Below, piece by piece: positions 53,221-61,882 of a stretch of 64,000 nucleotides of DNA. Positions within the stretch are counted from its first letter, which is position 1. Every line of letters starts with the position of its first letter. The notes beneath the pieces were generated by a model. That model did not search any database. It was given only the letters and a program-made list of their open reading frames with translations, and had not been told where the DNA came from. The DNA comes from a bacterium (GTDB taxonomy: Bacteria > Pseudomonadota > Gammaproteobacteria > Pseudomonadales > Moraxellaceae). The position numbers and the translations under genes are program-made. The stretch is from the NCBI GenBank assembly GCA_029945725.1, contig JAQSDB010000008.1, forward strand, positions 510,710-574,709, read 5' to 3'.

Positions 53221-54300
53221 CTAGCGATCCCTTCGCCCCTCTTCTTCGCGGTTATCATTCTGCCCGTCATTGTTTTCCTTGTTGCCCTGCCGTGATCGTT
53301 GCGGGGGCTTCTGGCCCTGCGCTTGCACTGCCGGGCCCTTAACCTGCCGACCGGGTTGCGCCGTGTTTTGTTGCACGGTGTTTTGTTGCGGCAATGGCCG
53401 TTGCGGCATCTGCTGCCTGTGCTGCACCGCCTGACCCTGTTGTGATGGCTGGCCTTGCTGTGGCAACTGTCGCTGATACGGGGCATTGGGGCCTTGCTGC
53501 CAGACCGGGGCCGGTTGCACTGGCCGCGGCACCACCACACTTCTCACCTGCGGGGGCTGGGCACGCACCGGCGCGGACGGTGCGCGCGGAACGGCTTGTG
53601 GCGCTGACGATGGCGGGTTGTAGGGCTGGCGGTGCTGCGGCTCCTGCGGTCTCGCCTGCAGCTCGCGCTGCGGTACAGGCTTGCCGGCGCCTTGCTGCAG
53701 GCGCTGATCCTGTTCGCGACGCTGGTAATGCTGCTGCACGGCGGCATCACGCGGCTGGTAGCGGTAATTCTTTTTCTGCAGCAAGGGCTGCTGTGCTGGC
53801 GGCGGATAATGCTCACCGGAGTACTGCCGCTGATAGGTGGGCAAGGGTGCAGGCGCCGGCACGGCACGGCGGTCCCAGTGATCCCATCCGCTGTGCTGGC
53901 GCTCCCAGTCATGGCCCCAGTGATCGCCCCAGCGCGGTGGCTCTGCGGATTGCCAGCCGCGGAAATACACGGGAGGCCGGCGGTAATAGCGCACGGGAAC
54001 GCGCAGGACATAAAACGGCACATACTCCGGATACACAAAATCCCACGGCCCGTTGTACCAGTTGCTCACGTACCAGTTTTCCCCCGAAAAAACCCAGTAC
54101 ACGCCATCGTAGAAAAAGTAGTTCTGCTCCAGCTGCGGCGCGTAATAAACCGGGTAGCCGGGCACCACGACAAACTCCGGATAGGCAGGCAGGTTGATCC
54201 CTATGCTGACGCCGGGAATCGAAATCCCCACGCTCACCTGAGTGGAAGCCGAGGCTCCCGTCCCCAGCAGCAGGCACAACATCATCAGTGCATAACGCAT
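53221..54300 (-). CDS. Secreted aromatic-rich protein with Pro/Gln-rich tail
   Basis: 359 aa from ATG at 54300, with a signal peptide (MRYALMMLCLLLGTGASA). A compact N-terminal domain (about 20-150) is very rich in Trp/Tyr/Pro: YPVYYAPQLEQNYFFYDGVYWVFSGENWYVSNWYNGPW, FYVLRVPVRYYRRPPVYFRGW, WGDHWGHDWERQHSGWDHWDRR. The remaining 200 residues are low-complexity Gln/Pro/Arg (QQHYQRREQDQRLQQ). Proteins with this head are widespread and uncharacterised in proteobacteria; the tail varies. Probably periplasmic or surface. No catalytic residues can be assigned. Confidence 0.65.
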   Translation of the reverse strand: MRYALMMLCLLLGTGASASTQVSVGISIPGVSIGINLPAYPEFVVVPGYPVYYAPQLEQNYFFYDGVYWVFSGENWYVSNWYNGPWDFVYPEYVPFYVLRVPVRYYRRPPVYFRGWQSAEPPRWGDHWGHDWERQHSGWDHWDRRAVPAPAPLPTYQRQYSGEHYPPPAQQPLLQKKNYRYQPRDAAVQQHYQRREQDQRLQQGAGKPVPQRELQARPQEPQHRQPYNPPSSAPQAVPRAPSAPVRAQPPQVRSVVVPRPVQPAPVWQQGPNAPYQRQLPQQGQPSQQGQAVQHRQQMPQRPLPQQNTVQQNTAQPGRQVKGPAVQAQGQKPPQRSRQGNKENNDGQNDNREEEGRRDR

Positions 54301-54474
54301 GTTCAGTCCTCGGTAATGGCGGAGCGGTGTTGCTGGTGCCGGGAACAAGCGGCACCGGCCCGACCTGCGTAAAGTGCATCCCTGTTCAGACTAGCCGATC
54401 TGCACCGGTCTGCGTGCCATAACGCCGGCCGGCAGGCGGCGCGATCAGGCGCAATGCCGCGACCCTGATCGCGG

Positions 54475-56232
54475 CTAGTCCACCCAGCTTCTCTGCGGTT
54501 CGTAGTGCCAGATGTTTTTCAGCTCGGCCTCGAACTGGCGCAGCGGTACCGGCCGGCCAAACAGATAACCCTGAAAGAGGCCGCAGCCCTTGCCCAGCAA
54601 GAGCTGCTTTTCCGTGTCGGTTTCCACGCCTTCGGCAATCACTTCCAGATCCAGGCTTCTGGCCATGGCAATGATGGTGCGCACGATGGCCCGGGCATTT
54701 TTGCTGGCGACCAGATCGCGCACAAAGGACTGGTCAATCTTGAGCTGGTCAATCGGCAGACGCATGAGGTACTGCAGCGACGAATAGCCGGTGCCGAAAT
54801 CGTCCAGCGCAAAACGCACGCCGGTCTGCTTCAGTGCGCTGATGATGACAATGGCTTCCTCGATGTCGCCCACCAGCATGCTTTCGGTCAGCTCCAGCTT
54901 GAGTCGCGAGGGCTTGATGCCGTGCCGGGTAACGGCGGCATTTACCTGCGCCACAAAATCAGCCTGGCGAAACTGCGTGCCGCTGACATTCACCGCCAGG
55001 CTGAGCTCGCGCGTGTGCGAATCCCGCTCCCAGGCCTTGAGCTGGGCGCAGGCCGTTTCCAGCACCCACTGGCCGATGGGCAGGATCATGCCGCTGTCTT
55101 CCGCCGCCGCAATGAACGCGGCTGGCGCCATCATGCCGCGCTCGGGATGCTGCCAGCGGATCAGTGCTTCGGCACCGAGTGCCCGGTTTGTGCTGTCCAC
55201 CTGCACCTGGAAGTACAGGCAGAATTCGTGGTTGAGCAGGGCCCGGTGCAAATCGGCATCCAGCGACGTGCGCGTGTTGATCACCTCCTGCATTTTCGGA
55301 TTGAAAAAGCGCAGGGAGTTGCGGCCGGCCTTCTTGGCCTGGGACATGGCAATGTCTGCCCGCATCAGCAATTCTTCGGCGAGATAGGTGTGATCGGTAA
55401 ACACGGCGGCGCCGATACTGCTCGTGCAGCGGTATTCCTGCCCGGCAATGAAATACGGCTGCGCCAGTGCCGCGATGATGCGGTCCCCCGCGATTTGCGC
55501 CTGGGTGGCGGCACCGGTGGCATCCGCTTTCAGGTCGACCAGCATCACCACGAATTCATCAGCGGCCAGGTGCGCCACGGTATCGGCCGGGCTGACACAG
55601 GACAGCAGCCGTTCCGCTGCCCGCTGCAGCATCAGGTCACCAATCGCGTGGCCGGCGCTGTTATTGATGTCCTTGAAATTATCCAGATCAATCAGCAGCA
55701 CGGCGCCGCCGTGACCGCTGCGGGCACTGGCGTTAAAAGCCTGGTTCAGCCGCTCCAGCAAAAGCCTGCGGTTGGGCAGGCCGGTGAGACGGTCGTAGAG
55801 TGAAAGGTTGCGGATGGATTCTGCCGATTGCAGTTGCTCGGTGATGTCGCGCAGGAACCAGACGCGGCCCACCAGCCGGCCATCAGGGCAACGCAGGGCC
55901 GTCGTGTGGCGTTCGATGGTGCGGCCGTCCTGAAACTGATGCTCGCTGCAGTCATCAAGCTCCGGGTGCTCGTTGAGCAGGTTGATGCGTGCCAGGAAGG
56001 CGGGCTTGTCGAGCACGTTTTCCAGCACGGCGGCGAGGATGGGTGCCCCGGCCTGACCAATCGCCGAACCAGGGTCCGGTCCGCGCAGCAGGGCGCGGGG
56101 CGTATTTGCCATTTCGATAAAGCGGCGGTTATGGGAAACGATGATGCCCTGCTCGTCGACCACCATGATGCCGTCGGGCGAAGCCTCATAAATCGCATTG
56201 AGTACGCACTGCTCCAGCCCCGGCTTGCCCAT
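54475..56232 (-). CDS. PAS-GGDEF-EAL protein, probable c-di-GMP phosphodiesterase
   Basis: 585 aa from ATG at 56232. Domains: PAS (about 10-130, ASPDGIMVVDEQGIIVSHNRRFIEMAN) with a PAC-like stretch, GGDEF (about 145-310, YDRLTGLPNRRLLLERL) and EAL (about 325-575). The cyclase loop is HLAADEFVV instead of GGDEF, so cyclase activity is unlikely. The EAL side is intact: ALGAEALIRWQHPE, LKLELTESM, LDDFGTGYSSLQYL, IDQSFVRDL and VIAEGVET. It should hydrolyse c-di-GMP, with the PAS and degenerate GGDEF acting as sensors. It is near CheB-CheR, PAS and Crp/Fnr genes on the same strand, but at some distance from them. Confidence 0.88.
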   Translation of the reverse strand: MGKPGLEQCVLNAIYEASPDGIMVVDEQGIIVSHNRRFIEMANTPRALLRGPDPGSAIGQAGAPILAAVLENVLDKPAFLARINLLNEHPELDDCSEHQFQDGRTIERHTTALRCPDGRLVGRVWFLRDITEQLQSAESIRNLSLYDRLTGLPNRRLLLERLNQAFNASARSGHGGAVLLIDLDNFKDINNSAGHAIGDLMLQRAAERLLSCVSPADTVAHLAADEFVVMLVDLKADATGAATQAQIAGDRIIAALAQPYFIAGQEYRCTSSIGAAVFTDHTYLAEELLMRADIAMSQAKKAGRNSLRFFNPKMQEVINTRTSLDADLHRALLNHEFCLYFQVQVDSTNRALGAEALIRWQHPERGMMAPAAFIAAAEDSGMILPIGQWVLETACAQLKAWERDSHTRELSLAVNVSGTQFRQADFVAQVNAAVTRHGIKPSRLKLELTESMLVGDIEEAIVIISALKQTGVRFALDDFGTGYSSLQYLMRLPIDQLKIDQSFVRDLVASKNARAIVRTIIAMARSLDLEVIAEGVETDTEKQLLLGKGCGLFQGYLFGRPVPLRQFEAELKNIWHYEPQRSWVD

Positions 56233-56400
56233 GATGATTCCATCCCTGAAGAAAAGCCGCGCCCGTGCTGCGGCTTTTTTGATCATGTGGCCATTGCCGT
56301 AACCGCCTCCGTGCGATGCCGCACATAAATCAGGGGCGCCGATGCAAGGTCATTCGGGAGTGCGACAGTGGGGCGGCGGGGGCGGGCGGGAATCCCCCCG

Positions 56401-59109
56401 TCAGGGGGCTGACTTCAGGCGCAGCGCGGCTTCCAGTTCCTTGGTGGCGGAGATGTCGACGAAGGTGACCACGACGCCGTCGATCACATTGTCGAGCCGG
56501 CGGTAGGGCATGATGCGCACGGTGAACCAGCGGCCGTCGCTGGTGGGAATCTGCTTTTCGGAAAACACCAGCGTGCGCAGGGTTTCCAGCGCATCGTCGT
56601 GCAGCGCAGGATATTGCAGGCTGCTGGTCAGATCGCTGAGCGGACGGCCGACATCGCTTTCGCGCAGGTTGATGATCTTGGCGGCACGCTCGGTATAGCG
56701 CCGGACATTGAGATTCTGGTCCAGAAACAGGATGGCGATCTCGATGCTGTTGAGCAGGTTCTGCAAATCACTCTGCGCCAGCGCAAGATCATCCAGCTTG
56801 GTTTGCAGTTCGTTATTGATGGTTTGCAGTTCCTCGTTCATGGACTGCATTTCTTCCTTGGAAGTGGTGAGTTCCTCGTTGGTGGATTGCAGTTCTTCAT
56901 TGGTCGACTGCAACTCCTCATTGGTGGATTGCAATTCTTCCCGCGAGGCATGCGTCTCCTCGCGCAAACGCTGGATCTCCTCCTGATACTGTTGCAGCTC
57001 CTCCGTGCTCGCCGCATCCACTGCGCCTTTCTTCCTGCCGTGGCCACTCGGCGCAGGCGGCGGCATGTCGCGAAACACAATCATCGTCATGGTTTGCAGG
57101 GCGCTGGGTTCGTGCAACGCCTGCACGGTGACATCCACCAGCTGCGCACCACTCGCCGTGGCCACCTGCAGACCGTGCAGCTGCACCGGCTCGCTGTGCG
57201 TGGCGGACTGCTTGAGGGCATGGAACAGCGGTACCCGCAGTCCTTCACGCACCATGGCGTGAAAATTCCAGTTGGCCTTGCCGGCCGCAGGCTCCAGGTA
57301 TTTGCCGGTACGCCCGCTGATGTAAACGATATCGCCTTCGCTGTTGAGCACGACAGCAGCCGGCGCATACACCTGCAGCAGGACATGATCAGCGGCCGTT
57401 TGCAGGCTGGCGGCGGGAGGAGTGGAAACATTGGCGGCCGACACGGAGGGCTCCTTGCTTAACCTTGAAAGGGGCGGAAACGATTTAAGCAGAAAATCGG
57501 GGCCGCTCAGAGTGGCATTGTTCTGGCGGGCGTAAAACCGCAGCTTTGATTGCAGCGGCGAGAACAGCTGGCTGGAGCGCCCCACCGTTTCCGAACTGCC
57601 CAGCATCAGCACGCCGCCGGGACGCAGGCTGTAATGAAACAGCGGCAGCAACCGGTGCTGCAGTTTGGCATCAAAGTAGATGAGCAGGTTGCGGCAGCTG
57701 ATCAGGTCGAGTTTGGTGAAGGGGGAATCAAGTACGACATCGTGCTGTGCAAACAGCACCATGTCGCGAATGCCCTGGTTCACCTGATAGTGCGTGTCGT
57801 GCCGGCTGAAAAAACGCGCCAGCCTTTCCGGAGAAACATCGGCACTGATCGCGAGCGGATATTTGCCGCGGCGTGCCGTGGCAATGGCATCGGGGCTGAG
57901 GTCCGAGGCAAAAATCTGCAGGGTGACCTCATGCGCTGCCGGCAGGCGCTGCACCACTTCGCTGAATGTCATGGCCAGCGAGTAGGCCTCTTCACCCGTC
58001 GAGCAACCCACCACCCAGGCACGCAACTTCTCCTCGGTACGGCGACGTGCCAGCAGCTCCGGCAAGGCGCTCGCGGCCAGGTATTCCCAGACCGCCGGAT
58101 CACGAAAGAAATTGGTGACCCCGATCAGCAATTCCTTGAACAGCAGATCAATTTCCTGCGGGTTCTGCTCAAGGAAATCCGCATAGTCGGCCAGCGTTTC
58201 GAGGCCGTGAATAGCCATGCGCCGCTCGATACGGCGATGCAGGGTGCTGGGCTTGTAGAGTGAAAAATCATGGCGGGTGCGGCGCTGCAACAGCCGGATG
58301 ACCGGCTGCAGGGGAAGGGATGGCACCGGCTCCGGCGTTTCTTCCTCAACCAGACTGACCGGGTCCGGCACCTGATTGACATAAGACAGGATGCGCGCCG
58401 GCAACTCGTCGGGTGGCGCGACGACGTCGACACAGCCGGCGGCAATCGCGCTTTTCGGCATCGAATCGAACTGTGCCGACTCCGGCGTCTGCGCCAGGGT
58501 CAGTCCGCCCACGGCCTTGACGGCCTGCAGCCCCTGCGTGCCGTCCGAGCCCATGCCGGAAAGCACGACGGCGATGGCGCGCCCGCTTTGTGCGCGGGCC
58601 AGCGATGAAAACAGCACATTGATCGGCAGCCGCATGCCGCGCGGCTCCGTCGGTGGAGCCATCCGCAACGTGCCATTGAGCACACTGAGTTCCGTGTTCG
58701 GCGCGATCACGTACACGCAGTCGGGCTCGATGCGCATGCCCTGCTTCACCTCATGCACCGGCATGACTGTGGCGCGCTGCAACAGCTCCGTCAGCATTGC
58801 CTTCTGCGTGGGATCAAGATGCTGTACCACGATATAGGCCATGCCGCTGTCGACCGGCGTGTTCTGGAGGAACTGCTCCAGCGCCACCAGCCCGCCGGCC
58901 GAGGCACCGATACCGACGATGCGTGTTGGCGACAGCAACAGGCGCGATGGCTGTGTTGGTGCTGGCATGGCAGGCGGTGCGGAAATCTGCTCGGGAGAGG
59001 CTGTCGCTGAAGGGCTCGCTGGGGCGGGGCCCGTAGCAGCAGAGTCCGTAGCAGAAGCAGCCGTGCTTAAAGAAGCAGGGTCAGAAGGCGGGGGCGTTGA
59101 AGAGGGCAT
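56401..59109 (-). CDS. CheB-CheR-PAS fusion protein
   Basis: 902 aa. A low-complexity Ala/Pro/Ser leader (1-55) is followed by a CheB methylesterase domain (60-250: IVGIGASAGGLVALEQFL with catalytic Ser, YIVVQHLDP with His, LSGMGSDGTQGL with Asp). The CheR methyltransferase domain (about 275-525) has WVVGCSTGEEAYSLAM as the SAM loop and LDLISCRNLLIYF. A long coiled coil follows (about 700-790) with repeated ELQSTNE units, then a PAS domain (to the end, NSIEIAILFLDQNLNVRRYTERAAKIINL). Most relatives continue into a histidine kinase; here the protein stops after the PAS. A separate PAS protein is encoded just upstream. Confidence 0.9.
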   Translation of the reverse strand: MPSSTPPPSDPASLSTAASATDSAATGPAPASPSATASPEQISAPPAMPAPTQPSRLLLSPTRIVGIGASAGGLVALEQFLQNTPVDSGMAYIVVQHLDPTQKAMLTELLQRATVMPVHEVKQGMRIEPDCVYVIAPNTELSVLNGTLRMAPPTEPRGMRLPINVLFSSLARAQSGRAIAVVLSGMGSDGTQGLQAVKAVGGLTLAQTPESAQFDSMPKSAIAAGCVDVVAPPDELPARILSYVNQVPDPVSLVEEETPEPVPSLPLQPVIRLLQRRTRHDFSLYKPSTLHRRIERRMAIHGLETLADYADFLEQNPQEIDLLFKELLIGVTNFFRDPAVWEYLAASALPELLARRRTEEKLRAWVVGCSTGEEAYSLAMTFSEVVQRLPAAHEVTLQIFASDLSPDAIATARRGKYPLAISADVSPERLARFFSRHDTHYQVNQGIRDMVLFAQHDVVLDSPFTKLDLISCRNLLIYFDAKLQHRLLPLFHYSLRPGGVLMLGSSETVGRSSQLFSPLQSKLRFYARQNNATLSGPDFLLKSFPPLSRLSKEPSVSAANVSTPPAASLQTAADHVLLQVYAPAAVVLNSEGDIVYISGRTGKYLEPAAGKANWNFHAMVREGLRVPLFHALKQSATHSEPVQLHGLQVATASGAQLVDVTVQALHEPSALQTMTMIVFRDMPPPAPSGHGRKKGAVDAASTEELQQYQEEIQRLREETHASREELQSTNEELQSTNEELQSTNEELTTSKEEMQSMNEELQTINNELQTKLDDLALAQSDLQNLLNSIEIAILFLDQNLNVRRYTERAAKIINLRESDVGRPLSDLTSSLQYPALHDDALETLRTLVFSEKQIPTSDGRWFTVRIMPYRRLDNVIDGVVVTFVDISATKELEAALRLKSAP

Positions 59110-59165
59110 GACAGAAACATTCCCGGCCAGTGCTGACTGGCGTGGCAGTGAGAACAGGGAGCGTA

Positions 59166-59819
59166 TCAGGCTCCCGGCAATAACTCGCCCGCAGAAACCA
59201 TCATGAGAACGGTCTCGCCTTCCGGAGAGCGGTTTGCAGCAATCTGCCAGCGGCTCGGCCCACTGCCGGCTTCGCTGGCGCAGGATTGCACCGGGCAGGA
59301 CGCATGGGCGGCGCCAGCGCGCAGTTTCTTCAACAGGGCCGCCAGCAGTGGCCGGCTTTCAGGCGACAGAAAGCCGGCAAGCGGGCAGCCGCCGAGTTCG
59401 TCACGCTCAAGCCCGAACAGTTGTGCTCCCGCCTGATTGCTTTCAATGATGTTGCCATCGGGATCCGCGATGAAATAGGCGCACGGCGCAAAATCATAAA
59501 GCGCCTTGTAGTGCGCCAGCTCCTGCACAAACTCGCGCTCGTTGGTTTCGAGCTGCTCATGCTGCAAATCCAGCTCGACCTGATGCGTCTGCAACTCGTG
59601 CAGCAGCTTGAGTCCTTCACTGGCATTGGCGGGATTGCTGGCAAGCTTGAAGAGTACCCCGAGGGCATCCGCGCTGAGCGCCCCGCCACGACTGGCAGGG
59701 GCCGTGCCTTTCTTGAGCCGCAGTTCGGCAGTCAGGCGCAATTGCCTGCCATCTTGAAGATCAGCATGTGAATCAGGCACAGGGTCTCCGGACGCAAAAC
59801 AGGGTGGTTCTTTGTCCAT
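59166..59819 (-). CDS. PAS-domain signalling protein
   Basis: 217 aa from ATG at 59819. A linker/coiled coil (about 50-95: LLHELQTHQVELDLQHEQLETNEREFVQEL) precedes one PAS domain (about 100-150: HYKALYDFAPCAYFIADPDGNIIESNQAGAQLFGLERDEL) and a PAC-like tail. There is no catalytic or HTH domain. The coiled-coil/PAS form is the kind encoded beside CheB-CheR-PAS proteins, with which it probably interacts. It ends 56 nt before the CheB-CheR start on the same strand, so one operon is likely. Confidence 0.8.
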   Translation of the reverse strand: MDKEPPCFASGDPVPDSHADLQDGRQLRLTAELRLKKGTAPASRGGALSADALGVLFKLASNPANASEGLKLLHELQTHQVELDLQHEQLETNEREFVQELAHYKALYDFAPCAYFIADPDGNIIESNQAGAQLFGLERDELGGCPLAGFLSPESRPLLAALLKKLRAGAAHASCPVQSCASEAGSGPSRWQIAANRSPEGETVLMMVSAGELLPGA

Positions 59820-59904
59820 GGTAGCGCAAGCCTTCAGGGAAAAGGGCTGCTCCTTTGTACCGACCATCCGGCACCCCGTCATTCAGGGCGTATGCCGTGT
59901 CGCA

Positions 59905-60702
59905 TCATTCAACCTCAGCCGGCCGGGAACCCGGGTGCGGCTCCTGCCGCAAGCTGTGGCCTGGCCGGCGGCCCGCTTTGGACGGCGGCAGCAGGCGCGC
60001 GTATTCGGCGTTGACCGATGCATAGCATTCGCACACCCGCTCTTCCAGTGCAGGCCGGTCGAGCACGGTGATGCGTCCGCGCGAGCCCTTGATCAGTCCG
60101 TCTTTCTGCAGCTTGCTCGCCGCCACGGTCACGCTTTCGCGGCGCACGCCGAGCAGGGTGGCAATCAGCTCCTGGGTCACCACCAGCTTGTTGTCATGCA
60201 GGCGATCCGCGCTCATCAGCAGCCAGCGGCACAGCTGCTGGTCGAGTGAATGATGCTGGTTGCATACGGCCGTTTGCGAGGTCTGTGCAATCAGTGCCTG
60301 CGTATAAAGCAGTGCCAGATGCTGCAACTGCCCGCCACGCGCGAATTCTTCTTTCATGATTTTCCGGCTGAGCCGGTAAGCCGTACCGGCACTTTGCACC
60401 ACGGTACTGCTCGGCATGCTGTCGCCGCCCATGAAAATGGAAACGCCGACCAGCCCCTCGTTACCCACCAGTGCCACTTCGCTGGAGGCGCCGTTTTCCA
60501 GTTCATAAATCAGCGACACGATGCCGGTGACGGGAAAGTGCAGGAAACTCACGTGATCCCCCGACTCCGACATCATCCAGCCCAGCGGCATTTCGATGAA
60601 TTCCAGCGCTGGCAGCAGGCGCTGGTAATCCGCCGCCGGAAGCGCGGCCAGTATGCTGTTCTGCCGGGGATCACCCGGGACTGTTTTTGCAGGCCGTGAC
60701 AT
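59905..60702 (-). CDS. Crp/Fnr family transcriptional regulator
   Basis: 265 aa from ATG at 60702. The N-terminal half is a cyclic-nucleotide-binding fold (LPAADYQRLLPALEFIEMPLGWMMSESGDHVSFLHFPVTGIVSLIYELENGASSEVALVGNEGLVGVSIFMGG). The C-terminal HTH is VVTQELIATLLGVRRESVTVAASKLQKDGLIKGSRGRITVLDRPALEE. It lacks the Cys cluster of Fnr and the classical cAMP phosphate cassette, like regulators found beside PAS/CheB-CheR genes. It may control the downstream signalling genes. The C-terminal 25 residues are basic and unconserved. Confidence 0.82.
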   Translation of the reverse strand: MSRPAKTVPGDPRQNSILAALPAADYQRLLPALEFIEMPLGWMMSESGDHVSFLHFPVTGIVSLIYELENGASSEVALVGNEGLVGVSIFMGGDSMPSSTVVQSAGTAYRLSRKIMKEEFARGGQLQHLALLYTQALIAQTSQTAVCNQHHSLDQQLCRWLLMSADRLHDNKLVVTQELIATLLGVRRESVTVAASKLQKDGLIKGSRGRITVLDRPALEERVCECYASVNAEYARLLPPSKAGRRPGHSLRQEPHPGSRPAEVE

Positions 60703-60934
60703 GGCTGGTTCTCTTGAAGCCGGCAAGGTATCGGGCGATACCTGCAAGCGATGCAGACTGAAATGGTGCGGTATGACGCGAGAGCGGCGGTCCCTTGCGG
60801 CGATAAAATCCGCTGATGCATTTTATTTATACCCGGATCTGCAGCGCGCCTCTGTTCGCCAGCGAACGCAAGGCAAGCCGGCGAGTGATGCCGGCATCAG
60901 TTGCGCATCACATACGACTCACGACGAGCAGAAA

Positions 60935-60965
60935 TAAAAAAACCCCGCGAATGCAGGGCTTTTTA
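60935..60965 (-). terminator. Imperfect terminator of the tetR gene
   Basis: AACCCCGC/GCAGGGCTT stem with one mismatch, loop GAAT, and a T-run on the minus strand. Suited to end the leftward gene that stops at 61059. Confidence 0.6.
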
Positions 60966-60984
60966 TGGGAGTGATGGTCAGTGC

Positions 60985-61019
60985 AGAACATGCATGAAGC
61001 GTTGCTTCGTACATGTTCT
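60985..61019. repeat. 35-nt imperfect palindrome after the tetR gene
   Basis: AGAACATGCATGAAGC (60985-61000) faces GCTTCGTACATGTTCT (61004-61019), pairing 14 of 16 positions around GTT. There is no T-run. It could be a transcript-stabilising hairpin or a protein-binding site. Confidence 0.55.
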
Positions 61020-61058
61020 GGTAAACCGGCAGAATGATTCCGGCATCACGCGGCCTTG

Positions 61059-61691
61059 CTAGCGTCGCGCCACGCCGTCCACCAGCAGGCGCTGCACGGC
61101 GTCGCCCATTTTTTTCTGGCCTTCATGGTCATTGGGGGCATTGAGAAAGCGCACCACGCTCATGAGGATCATGCCGACGACGGCATGGCCGGTGGCCTCG
61201 GTGTCCAGATCCTGGCGAAAAAACCCGAGACGCACGCCGTTTTCCATATAGGCCGCCGTCATCTTGCCACCCATGTCGAGCAGGCCCAGCAGGCGTGCGG
61301 TCATTTCCGGGTCGATGGAGGTGGCCTCAAACAGCAGTAGCCGGGCAATCGCCGGCTGCTCCGCAAAAATACTGGTCAGCACCCGGGAGATACGCACCAG
61401 CTGTTCGCGATAGCCCTCGAGTGAATCGGCGGCTGTGGGGCCGTTCTCGGCGCCGAGCGCGTTCATGACCTTCGCCGACACGTCATTGATCACATGCTCG
61501 AGAATGTCGCGCTTGTTCTGGAAGTGACGGTAGAAGGTGCCATGGCCTATGCCCAGGCGCCGGGCGATGTCGGCAATGGCGGTCTGGTGGTAGCCCCTTG
61601 CGGAAAACTCCTCGAAGGCAGCCTGGATGATGTCGGCCCGCAACTGCAAACGGTTGCGCTCGGCGCGGGAAGGAGATGCTGATTCGTTCAT
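61059..61691 (-). CDS. TetR/AcrR family transcriptional regulator
   Basis: 210 aa from ATG at 61691. HTH: LRADIIQAAFEEFSARGYHQTAIADIARRLGIGHGTFYRHFQNKRDILEHVI. The ligand domain is variable, with IFAEQPAIARLLLFEATSIDPEMTARLLGLLDMGGKMTAAYMENGV. It is divergent from the Baeyer-Villiger monooxygenase gene, separated by 191 bp, and probably represses it. A small dyad TCATT-CCGCA-AATGA (61747-61761) overlapping a TTGACA at 61739-61744 could be the operator. Confidence 0.85.
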   Translation of the reverse strand: MNESASPSRAERNRLQLRADIIQAAFEEFSARGYHQTAIADIARRLGIGHGTFYRHFQNKRDILEHVINDVSAKVMNALGAENGPTAADSLEGYREQLVRISRVLTSIFAEQPAIARLLLFEATSIDPEMTARLLGLLDMGGKMTAAYMENGVRLGFFRQDLDTEATGHAVVGMILMSVVRFLNAPNDHEGQKKMGDAVQRLLVDGVARR

Positions 61692-61738
61692 GGCGCGATG
61701 GTATCCGACCACTGGGAAAATGACGATGGGATCAAATC

Positions 61739-61761
61739 TTGACACATCATTCCGCAAATGA
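61739..61761 (+). promoter_or_regulatory. Possible promoter/operator of the monooxygenase gene
   Basis: TTGACA at 61739-61744 as a -35 candidate, followed by the dyad TCATTCCGCAAATGA (61747-61761). The -10 is unclear. Confidence 0.3.
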
Positions 61762-61882
61762 CAGCCTATTCCAGACAAGATCAGGAAGACGGATTTACCG
61801 GCTCCCCCCGTTTTTTTATCCGGACCCCCAAGGCCCGGCGCCGATGTTGCCCAGGCCCTGCGCCGCCGAAGAGAGCTGCACC

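Larger units (their letters stand above)
60703..61058. other. Intergenic region with terminator and strong hairpin
   Basis: About 350 bp between two leftward genes. It contains an imperfect terminator (60935-60965) and a long hairpin (60985-61019). A GATGCCGGCATC palindrome lies at 60889-60900. No gene is seen. Confidence 0.45.

Noticed and set aside
56800-56960. Tandem repeats in DNA around the ELQSTNE codons
   Set aside because: They encode the expected coiled coil of CheB-CheR-PAS proteins, not a CRISPR or satellite repeat.
61030-61050. ATTCCGGCATCAC near 61036, also present in the PhzF-like gene and its fragment
   Set aside because: Only about 13-18 bases match; too short to claim another gene remnant.
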